Below, in pieces: positions 10,606 to 19,124 of a stretch of 64,000 nucleotides of DNA. Source of the DNA: Enterococcus alishanensis (GTDB taxonomy: Bacteria; Bacillota; Bacilli; Lactobacillales; Enterococcaceae). The stretch lies in assembly GCF_019218635.1 (NCBI RefSeq), contig NZ_JAHUZB010000005.1, positions 124,001-188,000 of the forward strand, read 5' to 3'. Below the pieces are notes generated by a model. It was not told the DNA's origin and did not search any database. It worked only from the letters and a program-made list of their open reading frames with translations. Each line of letters begins with the position of its first letter. Positions within the stretch are counted from its first letter, which is position 1. The translations under genes were made by a program, and so were the position numbers.

Positions 10606-11097
10606 TTATAGTCCTTGTTTACTAATAATTTCTGATGCTAACGTTTTTTCATCACTTGGAATCACTTGAAAAGCTGTTTCTGGATAAATAGTTACTAGTT
10701 CTTTTAAGCTAGCAATTTCACTATCTGTCAACATGACAAACTTGGTAATAGTTTTTTTATCTTCACCAACTGTTTTGCCAACATTTCCAACATTGACATA
10801 TTCAATATCATCGACTTGACTGGCGAATTTTACTGCATCTGCAACGGTCCTGACTAGTACCATCAGCCGCATATTCCCAGCTTTAGGATTTTTTACTAAG
10901 GCTGCGGCATCATCAACACTTTTAATAATAATTTTTATACCTGAAGGTACTGCCATTTTTAAAGCCATTTGTTGCGTAGGATTAGCAGCTGTTTCATCAT
11001 TTGCTACTACTAAGCCATCTAATTTCAAATCTTTCGACCATACCATCGCAATTTGTCCATGGACTAATCTTTCATCTACTCGTAAAGCTTTAATCAT
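10606..11097 (-). CDS. Mannose-family PTS EIIB component
   Basis: Cytoplasmic phosphotransfer domain, 163 residues from the second ATG (11097). The first ATG (11103) is only 3 nt from the SD AAGGAG, so the second is preferred. Phospho-His13 lies in RVDERLVHGQIAMVW, the hallmark of the sorbose/mannose IIB family. It accepts phosphate from the IIA encoded just upstream and passes it to the sugar through IIC/IID. Confidence 0.94.
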   Translation of the reverse strand: MIKALRVDERLVHGQIAMVWSKDLKLDGLVVANDETAANPTQQMALKMAVPSGIKIIIKSVDDAAALVKNPKAGNMRLMVLVRTVADAVKFASQVDDIEYVNVGNVGKTVGEDKKTITKFVMLTDSEIASLKELVTIYPETAFQVIPSDEKTLASEIISKQGL

Positions 11098-11112
11098 TTT
11101 CATCTTCTCCTT

Positions 11113-11529
11113 TTATGCAAAAAACTCTTCTTCATTTTCTTCTATTTGATTGATTGGTGGGACTATTTGAAGTGCTTCGCGACTTGCTTCGATTAATTGT
11201 TGTATTTTTTCAGTTGTTAAATCTTCTTGATTCAAAATAATTTCTAAAACAATTGGCAAATTAAAGCCGGCAATAATCTGAATATTTTTCCCTTCACTAC
11301 CTAATAGTACTTTTTGATTGACGCTTCCTCCGAATAAGTCGGTAAATACAACAACTAATTCTTCATTATCTAAATTTGCAAAGAAATCTTCCAATTGCTG
11401 CTCGATTGGCGGAAGATCCTCAACGTAAGCTGAAAGAAAAGTAATATCTTGATTGGGAACAAATAATTCCAACGTACTTTCTAAGCCTTTAGCAAAATTC
11501 CCATGTGTTGCGATTGCAAATTTTGTCAT
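11113..11529 (-). CDS. Mannose-family PTS EIIA component
   Basis: 138-residue separate IIA domain. His9 in ATHGNFAKGL is the site phosphorylated by HPr, and FTDLFGGSVNQKV is the second conserved segment. It is the first gene of the PTS operon and starts just below a consensus sigma-54 promoter. The C-terminus EENEEEFFA closely matches the tail of IIC. Separate IIA and IIB chains (not fused as in ManX) are usual for this subtype. Confidence 0.95.
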   Translation of the reverse strand: MTKFAIATHGNFAKGLESTLELFVPNQDITFLSAYVEDLPPIEQQLEDFFANLDNEELVVVFTDLFGGSVNQKVLLGSEGKNIQIIAGFNLPIVLEIILNQEDLTTEKIQQLIEASREALQIVPPINQIEENEEEFFA

Positions 11530-11557
11530 CTCACAACCTCCTTCTCACTTTTATAAA

Positions 11558-11574
11558 AGCAATTAGCGTGCCAA
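11558..11574 (-). promoter_or_regulatory. Sigma-54 (-24/-12) promoter of the mannose-family PTS operon
   Basis: Minus strand TTGGCACGCTAATTGCT matches the RpoN consensus TTGGCAC-N5-TTGCT at every fixed position. It lies 29 nt before the IIA start codon and just below a gene for a GAFTGA-containing activator of the LevR type, which fits control by RpoN and that activator. Confidence 0.94.
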
Positions 11575-11613
11575 CTTTAATTTCATTGATATGAGTACTC
11601 CTTTAAGCACAAA

Positions 11614-11645
11614 AAAATAGTGCTCAATATTTCGGGCACTATTTT
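11614..11645. terminator. Terminator after the LevR-like gene
   Basis: A perfect 10-bp inverted repeat AAAATAGTGC / GCACTATTTT with a 12-nt loop, just below the activator stop codon. It separates regulator transcription from the sigma-54 promoter of the PTS operon. Confidence 0.82.
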
Positions 11646-11656
11646 AAGCATTCAAT

Positions 11657-14239
11657 TTAGAAACGTGTTTTAAGCAGTTCATACATTAATGACAGCTCAT
11701 ATTCGTCAATAAGGATATTATATTTGGTTTCGACATTATGGAAAATATTTTTAGATACTGAGTAAAATTCTTTTTTCTCACTATCTAAATCTTCTTCCAA
11801 ACTGACAATTTCTTCACCTTTACGAGAACTCACCATCATTCGCTCAATCATTAACGCGATATGCATATATAAATTCAGCTTATCTCGACCACTTAAGGTT
11901 AACTCATAATACTGTTCATATTTTTCAATGATTTCTTGGACTTCTTTAATGACAATTTCGGGATTTAAAAACTGTAAGCGCGCAGCGATTCCTTCAATCG
12001 TAAAGAAGGCTAGAAACTGATCTAGTAATTCATCGGTCGCGCTAACTGACTCACCGTTTTCTACCAGTAATTGTTTCATTAGATTTGCACCTTCTGGTTC
12101 CATCACATCATAAATATTAATAATTGAAATTTCGTCAAAAGAATCAATATCGGTTGTCGTTAAAATCATTTGGGTATTGGAAAAATAATCTAAGTCATGG
12201 GAATTCAACGTGGTTTTCAAATCTTTATAATCCATCGTAATAATTTCAGTGTCTTCCCGTAAACATTTATTCATCATACTTTTGATTTCTTCCGATAAAC
12301 CGACACCGGACATACAAGAAACAATAATATTTCGATTTTGTGAAAGACCTTCAAAATATTGAACATTTGTTAATTGACTGTAATTCTCAGCTTTTTTTGC
12401 AATTTCTTTAAAAGGCCGCTGCTGCTGAACTTGTAAACCAATATCTAATGCCATTGAGGTAGTCAAATTATTGATTACCATTAAATCAGCATCCGATTGT
12501 TTCTTGATTTCTTTGTACATCTGACTCAATGAACCCATATCAAACAACAGAATCACTTCTTGATCAGGTTTATTTTGTTTTAATAAAAATTTCTCAACTT
12601 CTTTACTGATTGCCAACATCGACGCATCAATCGGCATATCAAAAGCTTCAAAGAGATACGTCTGACACAAACCATTGACTACCTTTTGAATACTGGAAGC
12701 CATGTTTCCATGAGACAATAGCAAGCAAAAAAAAGGGACTTTTTCAATTTCTTGATACTCCTCACCGATCAGAACAAATAACAATAATGCTTGCAACAAC
12801 TCAGCTTGCTCCGCAGAAATCGCAAAATCATCTTTTAATAAAGTGACAAATTCTCCCATTAAATAATAAGAACAGGAATATTTTCCTTTAATCATCGTCA
12901 AGATATTTTGGGGAAGTGCCGGTACTTCAGCTGCTTCCATCAACAAATAAATTAAAATTCCCGCTTCATTTATTTCATTGGCTGAAACTTGATTAAAAAT
13001 ACCGTATTTCTGTTTGAAAGTTTGCATTTTAACTGTCAACATTTGGGAAAAGCTATCTACTAATAATTCACTTAAATCCGAATTATTAAAATGCCGCCGC
13101 AATTTTTTTATTTCTGTGCGGACAGAAAAACGAGTTTCGTTCATCTCGGCAATCTTATCAGAAACAAAAACAGTCGCGATTAATTGTTCTAGCGTTTCCG
13201 CAAACAACCGATTGGTCAAGCTAGTGGATTGGGTACCTTGACTGAGTGTGACACTGCCAAGACTCATATCTCCTATTTGCAGTTCGACTTTTTCTGGCTG
13301 TTCCATCAATGCTCGGGCAGCTAACAGGCGGACATTATTTTTTAGATCTCCTAAATTACCTTTATAATGCTGATTGACTAGTTGAAAAATTTCACTTAAG
13401 CCTACCTGCATTTCTTTTTTTAAACTAGTTGCTTCAGTGATGAAATTGTTAAAAGTAATTTCTAACCGCTCGTGAATCGGTCTTTGATGAAAAGCAGGCA
13501 ACTGAATACTCATAGGAACCCGTCGACGAAAAGTTCGTAATAAGGTATCATCTAACGATTCAGTTGTCGCAAAAATAAATCGCAAATTAACTTCTATTGG
13601 TTGCTCTTTTTCTCCTAATGGATAATACTGCCCTAAATCTAACAAAGTAAATAGTTTTTCTTGATTTTCACTATTTAAACGATGCACTTCATCTAAAAAC
13701 AAAAAACCACCATCGGCTTGTTGCACCAAACCATCAGTATCTTCATTTGCTCCAGTAAAAGCCCCTTTACGATAACCAAATAAAACTGAAGACAACAATT
13801 CTGGATTATTAGCGTAATCTGCGCAGTTTAACGTCACAAAATTGGCATGATTTCCAATGACTTTTTGTTGAATCGCATATTGGTGAATCAAGCCCGCCAA
13901 ATAACTTTTACCGACACCAGATTCTCCCGTAATCAAAATTGGAAACCCATTTGGCGGATAAGTCACTGCTGCTTTAGACTCATCAATCGCTTCTTTTAAA
14001 CTTCCATTCGCACCAATAAAAGCTGAAAAAGCATCTTTTTTTTCAGTTTTTGGTCGCCAATAGACGGGGCGGGTGCCATATTTTTCTACTAAACCCTCTT
14101 CTAATAACTGAGATAAATAAGTCGTCACAACATTACGACTTAAATTAATATTTTCAGCAACTGCTTGGGTCGATATATTTTCTTTTTGTTCAGCCAACTC
14201 TTTTAAATGATCCAGCACGACATAGCGTGAACGTTTCAT
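11657..14239 (-). CDS. LevR-family sigma-54-dependent PTS-regulated transcriptional activator
   Basis: 860 residues from the ATG at 14239, which has GAGGTGAG upstream; a longer frame lacks an SD. Order: N-terminal helix-turn-helix (about 1-60), AAA+ domain (Walker A GESGVGKS near 105-112, the sigma-54 contact motif GAFTGA, Walker B FLFLDEVHRL), PRD1, a mannose-type EIIA-like domain (LSHGNMASS), an EIIB-like domain (VSCMSGVGLSEE) and a C-terminal PRD2 (LYMHIALMIE). PTS phosphorylation of the His residues tunes activity. It sits directly upstream of its presumed target, the PTS/glucosidase operon, which has a -24/-12 promoter. Confidence 0.93.
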   Translation of the reverse strand: MKRSRYVVLDHLKELAEQKENISTQAVAENINLSRNVVTTYLSQLLEEGLVEKYGTRPVYWRPKTEKKDAFSAFIGANGSLKEAIDESKAAVTYPPNGFPILITGESGVGKSYLAGLIHQYAIQQKVIGNHANFVTLNCADYANNPELLSSVLFGYRKGAFTGANEDTDGLVQQADGGFLFLDEVHRLNSENQEKLFTLLDLGQYYPLGEKEQPIEVNLRFIFATTESLDDTLLRTFRRRVPMSIQLPAFHQRPIHERLEITFNNFITEATSLKKEMQVGLSEIFQLVNQHYKGNLGDLKNNVRLLAARALMEQPEKVELQIGDMSLGSVTLSQGTQSTSLTNRLFAETLEQLIATVFVSDKIAEMNETRFSVRTEIKKLRRHFNNSDLSELLVDSFSQMLTVKMQTFKQKYGIFNQVSANEINEAGILIYLLMEAAEVPALPQNILTMIKGKYSCSYYLMGEFVTLLKDDFAISAEQAELLQALLLFVLIGEEYQEIEKVPFFCLLLSHGNMASSIQKVVNGLCQTYLFEAFDMPIDASMLAISKEVEKFLLKQNKPDQEVILLFDMGSLSQMYKEIKKQSDADLMVINNLTTSMALDIGLQVQQQRPFKEIAKKAENYSQLTNVQYFEGLSQNRNIIVSCMSGVGLSEEIKSMMNKCLREDTEIITMDYKDLKTTLNSHDLDYFSNTQMILTTTDIDSFDEISIINIYDVMEPEGANLMKQLLVENGESVSATDELLDQFLAFFTIEGIAARLQFLNPEIVIKEVQEIIEKYEQYYELTLSGRDKLNLYMHIALMIERMMVSSRKGEEIVSLEEDLDSEKKEFYSVSKNIFHNVETKYNILIDEYELSLMYELLKTRF

Positions 14240-14283
14240 TTTCTCACCTCTTCCAAATCTCTTCATTTAATTATAACAAATCA

Positions 14284-14326
14284 AAAAAGACCAATCATCT
14301 TTAAAAAGACGATTGATCTTTTTTCA
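14284..14326 (-). terminator. Terminator after the GT2 gene
   Basis: An imperfect inverted repeat (AAAAAAGA..CAATC / GATTG..TCTTTTTT) lies between the LevR-like gene and the glycosyltransferase stop at 14330. On the minus strand it ends in a T run and closes the glycosylation operon. Confidence 0.78.
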
Positions 14327-14329
14327 GGC

Positions 14330-15322
14330 TCAACCATTGGCGCTTTGGCGGATACCATGGGCATTTTTTACTAAATTTTTTTTTGTAATCTTTGATTGAT
14401 AAGGAAAACCAATCAATTCATCGATAATATACAACGGCCGGTCTTTGCTTTGGCTAACAATTCGTTCTAAATAAATGCCCACCATTCCAACTGCAATTGA
14501 TAAACCGCCGCCGATTCCTAACAAATTCACAATAATCCAATGGTCGGTCGTCATATTTCCAATTAATAAATGTATGACCAAATATAAAAAATCAATTGCT
14601 AACAACAATCCGCCAAAATAATTGGCTAACTTTAATGGAACGACTGAAAATGATGTTATGCCATCAAAAGCCAGTGACAACATTTTTCTCAAAGGATATT
14701 TAGATTCTCCTGCAAAACGCTCATGCCGTTCATACATAACTGCCGTTTGTTTAAATCCCACCCAGCTAACCATGCCTCGCACAAATGGTTGAGTTTCATT
14801 CATTCTCTTTAATTGAGTAATCACTTTTTTATCCATTAAACGAAAATCACCAGTATCTAAAGGTATTTCCGTATCAGTCATTTTTGAAAGCAAACGATAA
14901 AATATCTGAGCACTAATTTTTTTGAAATAGCTCTCCCCTTGTCTAGAACGTCGTTTACCATAGACCACATCATAGCCTTCCCGCCATTTTTCAATCATTT
15001 GAGTAATCACTTCCGGTGGATCTTGTAAATCTGCATCCATTACTACTACTGCATCACCTGAGGCATAACGAATACCTGCAGAGATTGCTATTTGATGACC
15101 AAAATTTCTTGAAAACTGAACCAGCCGGATAGATGGATACTGTTGAATTGCTGCCCGAATCAATTCAACACTGTCATCATTTGAACCATCATCCACATAA
15201 ATCACTTCAAATGTTGCTGGTTGACTATTGATATAATGTTGAATTTGTAAGATTGTTTCATTCAGCGTTTCTTCTTCATTAAAGACTGGTAAAACAATCG
15301 AAATTAAAGGTTGCTGCTCCAT
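14330..15322 (-). CDS. GT2 polyprenyl-phosphate glycosyltransferase (GtrB/YkcC-like)
   Basis: 330 residues from the ATG at 15322 with AAGGAGG upstream. The GT-A domain starts ISIVLPVFNEEETLNETI; nucleotide-binding DDGSNDDS and metal-binding DADLQDPPEV are clear; two C-terminal hydrophobic segments (about 230-255 and 265-290) anchor it. The family loads a sugar from UDP or GDP onto undecaprenyl or dolichyl phosphate. It follows the GT-C gene by 13 bases in a GtrA, GT39, GtrB operon, like ykcBC of Bacillus, and probably supplies the lipid-linked donor for a wall or teichoic-acid decoration. Confidence 0.9.
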   Translation of the reverse strand: MEQQPLISIVLPVFNEEETLNETILQIQHYINSQPATFEVIYVDDGSNDDSVELIRAAIQQYPSIRLVQFSRNFGHQIAISAGIRYASGDAVVVMDADLQDPPEVITQMIEKWREGYDVVYGKRRSRQGESYFKKISAQIFYRLLSKMTDTEIPLDTGDFRLMDKKVITQLKRMNETQPFVRGMVSWVGFKQTAVMYERHERFAGESKYPLRKMLSLAFDGITSFSVVPLKLANYFGGLLLAIDFLYLVIHLLIGNMTTDHWIIVNLLGIGGGLSIAVGMVGIYLERIVSQSKDRPLYIIDELIGFPYQSKITKKNLVKNAHGIRQSANG

Positions 15323-15335
15323 AAACTTCCCCTCC

Positions 15336-17438
15336 TTAATTAACTGAATCTGCTGATAATTGGTACAGGGTACCGCTATCCATACCACCGCCCATACCGG
15401 CACCTTGCATTAATCCAATTTGATTAGATTGAATCGTTCCTTCTGTTGAATCACTGGCGTTTTCAGGCTGTGAATTTGTCTCTTCTGTTGTAGTTTGTCC
15501 ACCATATTCACTGGCGTCCACTTCGGTACCATTTTCTGCCACCCATTCTGCAATATCAGACGTGCTATTTTTATTGCCACTAGCATAGAAATACTTAATC
15601 TTTCCTGCTTTAACTAATTGCTTGAATTGTTTTAGCGTAATCGCTGGATCAGTTCCATTGTATCCACCGATCGCCATCACTGCCTTACCAGAAGCAATAA
15701 TATAAGGTGAAGCTGAATTAGAATCAGTTGTTGCAAATAAATATTCAGCTGATCCTTGATTTTCTTCTAAGTAAGCCAATAATTGTTCATTGACCGATTC
15801 AGAACCTAGACCTCCAGTTGCGCCACCTTGACTGAGTAATTCCGGTCCAGTTGTTGGAATTGCTGCCGACTGATGCGCTAATGTCGGTGTCAAAGACCAA
15901 AATGCTGGTGCAATAAATAAAACTGTTAATAAGCCATAAATTATTTTTTTACTGTGGACTTTCAATTTTGAGATAAACAATAAGCCAATCAAAATAATCG
16001 TTGCTGCAACTACTAAACCAGCTGCTAATAAACTGTAAGAAGCTAGGAAATATGCCTGCAAACCAGCCGTACTTAATCCAGCAATTCCCACAATAATTTT
16101 TTTGCCACCAGATAAATCTTTTTTAAATAAACTAGCAATGCCAATACCAACACCAGCAGCAATTGGTGGTGCTAACATAATTAAATAATAAGGATGGAAA
16201 AAGGAAGCAATACTGAAAAAGCTGCCAACCGCTACTAACCAAACACCCCAAAACATAATATGGGCTTGTTTTTTAGTAAGACGATACCATTTTTTCTTAT
16301 TTCTAAAATAGAAAAAGGAAGCAACCAAACTGATTAATGCTAATGGTAACAGCCAACTAACTTGTGGCCCTAATTCAGATTGGAATAAGCGTAAAGGTCC
16401 TGCACTCCCGATATTAAAAGCACCGCCTCCACCACCTGTTCCTCCAGGTCCGCCACCTTGTCTTTCTCCATCAAAACCATCTCCTTGAGAGGTTTCCATA
16501 GAAGTATTATTGCTGGGCATTTGATTGGCATTGCCACCATCAGTAGGGGGTGTCATTCCTTGCTCACTGTTATTTCCACTAGGCGGTTGCATTTGTCCAT
16601 CTTGGGTATTATTTTCCCCACTGTTTCCCATGCCGGGAAAAGTACCACCCGTTCCAGTTGACTGACCTAAAAGTCTTTCTGTCCCGTTATATCCAAAGGC
16701 TAACTCTAATAAAGAATTGGTTTGTGAACTGCCAATATAAGGACGGTCACTTGCTGATACATGATCAACATAGACTGGGTAAGCTAAAGTAAAGACAGCT
16801 AAAAATATCGTAGCTACAGCGGAATGAACAATTTTTTTCTTCCAACTGACTGACGAAGCAAAGAAATAAAATAAGTAAAGCGCTGGTAAGATCATAAATG
16901 CTTGTAACATTTTTACGTTAAAAGCCACACCTATCAATGCAAAGCCAATCCATAAATATCTCTGTTTCTTTACTTCAACTGCTTTAAATACGTAACGAAC
17001 AGCTAGTAACATGAAAAAAACTAAAGTAGCGTCCATATTGTTGGTTCGTGAATTCGCTACAACAATCGGCGTTAAGGTCATGGTTAAAGCCGCTATTCTT
17101 CCGGCAAGCACACCAAATCTTGGTTTTACTAAGCGATACATTAAGTAGACCGACCCAACACCAAATAAAACCGACGGTAAAACCACACTCCAGCCGTGAA
17201 CACCAAAAATTTTGGCTGAAATAGCCATAAACCATAAAGCTACAGGTGGTTTATCCACTGTAATAAATCCAGCAGCATCAAAAGCCCCATAGAAAAAATT
17301 GTGCCAGCTTTGAACCATACTAGTGACTGCGGCAGTATAATATGAATTGGCTGAACCAGCATCCCAAATTCCCCAAGCATATAAAAATAAAGCTAGTATT
17401 AAAATAATTGCTAAATAAATATCTATTTTTCTTTTCAT
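15336..17438 (-). CDS. GT39/ArnT-like membrane glycosyltransferase (YkcB-like)
   Basis: 700-residue GT-C enzyme. The N-terminal membrane region has the luminal catalytic loop FITVDKPPVALWF with the family acidic residue, followed by many hydrophobic helices. Residues about 265-345 are a Gly/Asn/Gln/Met/Pro-rich low-complexity insert (for example GGGPGGTGGGGG) in an extracytoplasmic loop; another polar Thr/Ser/Glu stretch lies near the C-terminus. It transfers sugars from polyprenyl-phosphate donors outside the membrane. The acceptor is unknown. It lies between the GtrA and GT2 genes with very short gaps. Confidence 0.88.
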   Translation of the reverse strand: MKRKIDIYLAIILILALFLYAWGIWDAGSANSYYTAAVTSMVQSWHNFFYGAFDAAGFITVDKPPVALWFMAISAKIFGVHGWSVVLPSVLFGVGSVYLMYRLVKPRFGVLAGRIAALTMTLTPIVVANSRTNNMDATLVFFMLLAVRYVFKAVEVKKQRYLWIGFALIGVAFNVKMLQAFMILPALYLFYFFASSVSWKKKIVHSAVATIFLAVFTLAYPVYVDHVSASDRPYIGSSQTNSLLELAFGYNGTERLLGQSTGTGGTFPGMGNSGENNTQDGQMQPPSGNNSEQGMTPPTDGGNANQMPSNNTSMETSQGDGFDGERQGGGPGGTGGGGGAFNIGSAGPLRLFQSELGPQVSWLLPLALISLVASFFYFRNKKKWYRLTKKQAHIMFWGVWLVAVGSFFSIASFFHPYYLIMLAPPIAAGVGIGIASLFKKDLSGGKKIIVGIAGLSTAGLQAYFLASYSLLAAGLVVAATIILIGLLFISKLKVHSKKIIYGLLTVLFIAPAFWSLTPTLAHQSAAIPTTGPELLSQGGATGGLGSESVNEQLLAYLEENQGSAEYLFATTDSNSASPYIIASGKAVMAIGGYNGTDPAITLKQFKQLVKAGKIKYFYASGNKNSTSDIAEWVAENGTEVDASEYGGQTTTEETNSQPENASDSTEGTIQSNQIGLMQGAGMGGGMDSGTLYQLSADSVN

Positions 17439-17441
17439 TAA

Positions 17442-17834
17442 TCATCGACTCCTCTTAAATACCCAAAACTTGCTAAATAAAAAATTAATTGGCAGAGTAA
17501 AGGCCACTGTAAATATTGGTGCTGTTAGTTGAGACAATTGGAAACTAGTAGTCCACACATAAGTTAATCCCATGCTTAATAGCAATGTCGCTCCATACAA
17601 TAAATAATACTTCCAATAGGTATTTTTTGCTGTCGAGGTACTTTTAAAAACTTTTTTCTGATTTAAAATAAAACCAATGACTGATGTTACAAGATAACCA
17701 AAGGCAATTGCCAACGTTGCCGGAATAATTAAAATCAGGCACCAATAAATTATCCAGGTTAAAACTGTATTCAAAAATCCAACTAAACTAAATTGAATAA
17801 ATTGCCGTTGATTTGGTTGAAGTGGTAATTGCAT
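17442..17834 (-). CDS. GtrA-family membrane protein (putative flippase subunit)
   Basis: 130 residues with four hydrophobic helices, starting FIQFSLVGFLNTVLTWIIYW, typical of GtrA. The ATG at 17834 is preferred over a TTG one codon upstream. GtrA proteins are thought to help move polyprenyl-phosphate-sugars across the membrane. It is the first gene of the GtrA, GT39, GT2 operon, 3 bases before the GT39 start, so the trio forms a complete three-component glycosylation module. Confidence 0.87.
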   Translation of the reverse strand: MQLPLQPNQRQFIQFSLVGFLNTVLTWIIYWCLILIIPATLAIAFGYLVTSVIGFILNQKKVFKSTSTAKNTYWKYYLLYGATLLLSMGLTYVWTTSFQLSQLTAPIFTVAFTLPINFLFSKFWVFKRSR

Positions 17835-17982
17835 CAACTCACATCCCTTCTCTGTCTTTCATTATCAATTACTAGCTTAACTCAAACTTAAAACAGCTAT
17901 TTTGTCCTTTTTTTTATTTTTAAGATTATTAAATTATTTACCTCTGTGAAGATTGTTTGAGGAAAAAATCTAAACATGAAAA

Positions 17983-18022
17983 AAAGAGGAAGAAACTTCG
18001 ATAAAAAAGTTTCTTCCTCTTT
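17983..18022 (-). terminator. Terminator after the SDR gene
   Basis: A 16-bp inverted repeat AAAGAGGAAGAAACTT / AAGTTTCTTCCTCTTT with an 8-nt loop, just below the SDR stop at 18035 and ahead of the GtrA operon. Confidence 0.9.
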
Positions 18023-18034
18023 AAAATAAATAAT

Positions 18035-19012
18035 CTATTCAGCAGCCACACATTTTGCTAAAGTTTCTTTGATTGATGCTAGAACATCATGCTCTTTGAT
18101 ACCTAATAGTGGCATTGTATCGTTCGGATTTAAATATAAATCTTCCATTTGTAATTTTAAGCTGACTGCCATGTGAATACCATGTTCTACTCCTTCAGCA
18201 TCTGCCTGACGATCAATTTCTTCATAAGCAGGTCCTAATTCTTGATAAGAAAGGACAGGAACTTGAGTAGTTTCTGTTTGACCTAATGCTTCAACAATCA
18301 TTTGATAGAAGGTTTGATATTTCATATTTAAAGCTGAGATCGCATAAGTCCCACGATGCTTGCCATTTTCTAATGCACCAACTGCTGCTTCTGCAACTTG
18401 TTCAACAGTTACCATTGCTGTCCCGCCAAGAGCTGCTGGAAAAACTGGTTGATTTTTCGCTTGGTCAACAAACATTTTCCAAAGAGGCATCCGTCCTGGC
18501 ATTGTGCCGAAAATATATGGCAGACGTAATGAGCTAACAGTCATTTCACCTTCGCCTTCAGCAAAAGCAACCTGTTCTTGTAACAAACGTGTATTAGGAT
18601 AAGCCTGATCCCGCAGATGAAATTCCGGCAAACGTTCAGCAAATTCAGCAAAATAAGAGTTAAAGACCACAAACTTTTTAACACCAGCAAGTTTTGCTAG
18701 TCGAGCCAATCGCTGTGTTGGTAGCACATTGGCTTCATAGAAAAATTTCATCGCTGGTTTTTCTGGTGTTACCCGTTCATCAGCACCTGCAGCATAAATG
18801 AATCCTTCGCAGTCAGACAATAATTGAATAATGTCTTGGTCATTTAGTTCGTTGATATTTCCTAAAGTATATTCAACCTCTTTAGGCAATAGATCATCCG
18901 TTGGTAGTGGTGGCAACGCGATGGTTTTCACTTGATAACCGCGTCGCAGTAATTCCTTCGTTGTGTAATAACCTAAAAAGCCGGTACCGCCTAAAATAAA
19001 AACTTTTGACAT
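18035..19012 (-). CDS. NAD(P)-dependent epimerase/extended SDR protein
   Basis: 325-residue Rossmann-fold protein. The dinucleotide motif GGTGFLG is at residues 8-14; residues 100-150 hold VKKFVVFNSYFAEF and a LRDQAYPNTR segment where the catalytic Tyr/Lys pair of extended SDRs is expected, but a clean YxxxK is not obvious, so catalysis is uncertain. It is transcribed divergently from an AraC-type regulator (112-nt gap), which may control it. The substrate is unknown. Confidence 0.8.
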   Translation of the reverse strand: MSKVFILGGTGFLGYYTTKELLRRGYQVKTIALPPLPTDDLLPKEVEYTLGNINELNDQDIIQLLSDCEGFIYAAGADERVTPEKPAMKFFYEANVLPTQRLARLAKLAGVKKFVVFNSYFAEFAERLPEFHLRDQAYPNTRLLQEQVAFAEGEGEMTVSSLRLPYIFGTMPGRMPLWKMFVDQAKNQPVFPAALGGTAMVTVEQVAEAAVGALENGKHRGTYAISALNMKYQTFYQMIVEALGQTETTQVPVLSYQELGPAYEEIDRQADAEGVEHGIHMAVSLKLQMEDLYLNPNDTMPLLGIKEHDVLASIKETLAKCVAAE

Positions 19013-19124
19013 TATAAACCACTCCTTTTGTATATTTTTTCACATATCTTTATTTATAGTATAATAAAATCGATTAACAAAAACTGTTCAAAAAAAAGCT
19101 ATCCACTAACTTAGGAGTGTTTTT

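Noticed and set aside
16458-16661. Open frame opposite the GT39 Gly-rich insert
   Set aside because: Low-complexity codons on the real strand keep the antisense frame open; no SD or family match.
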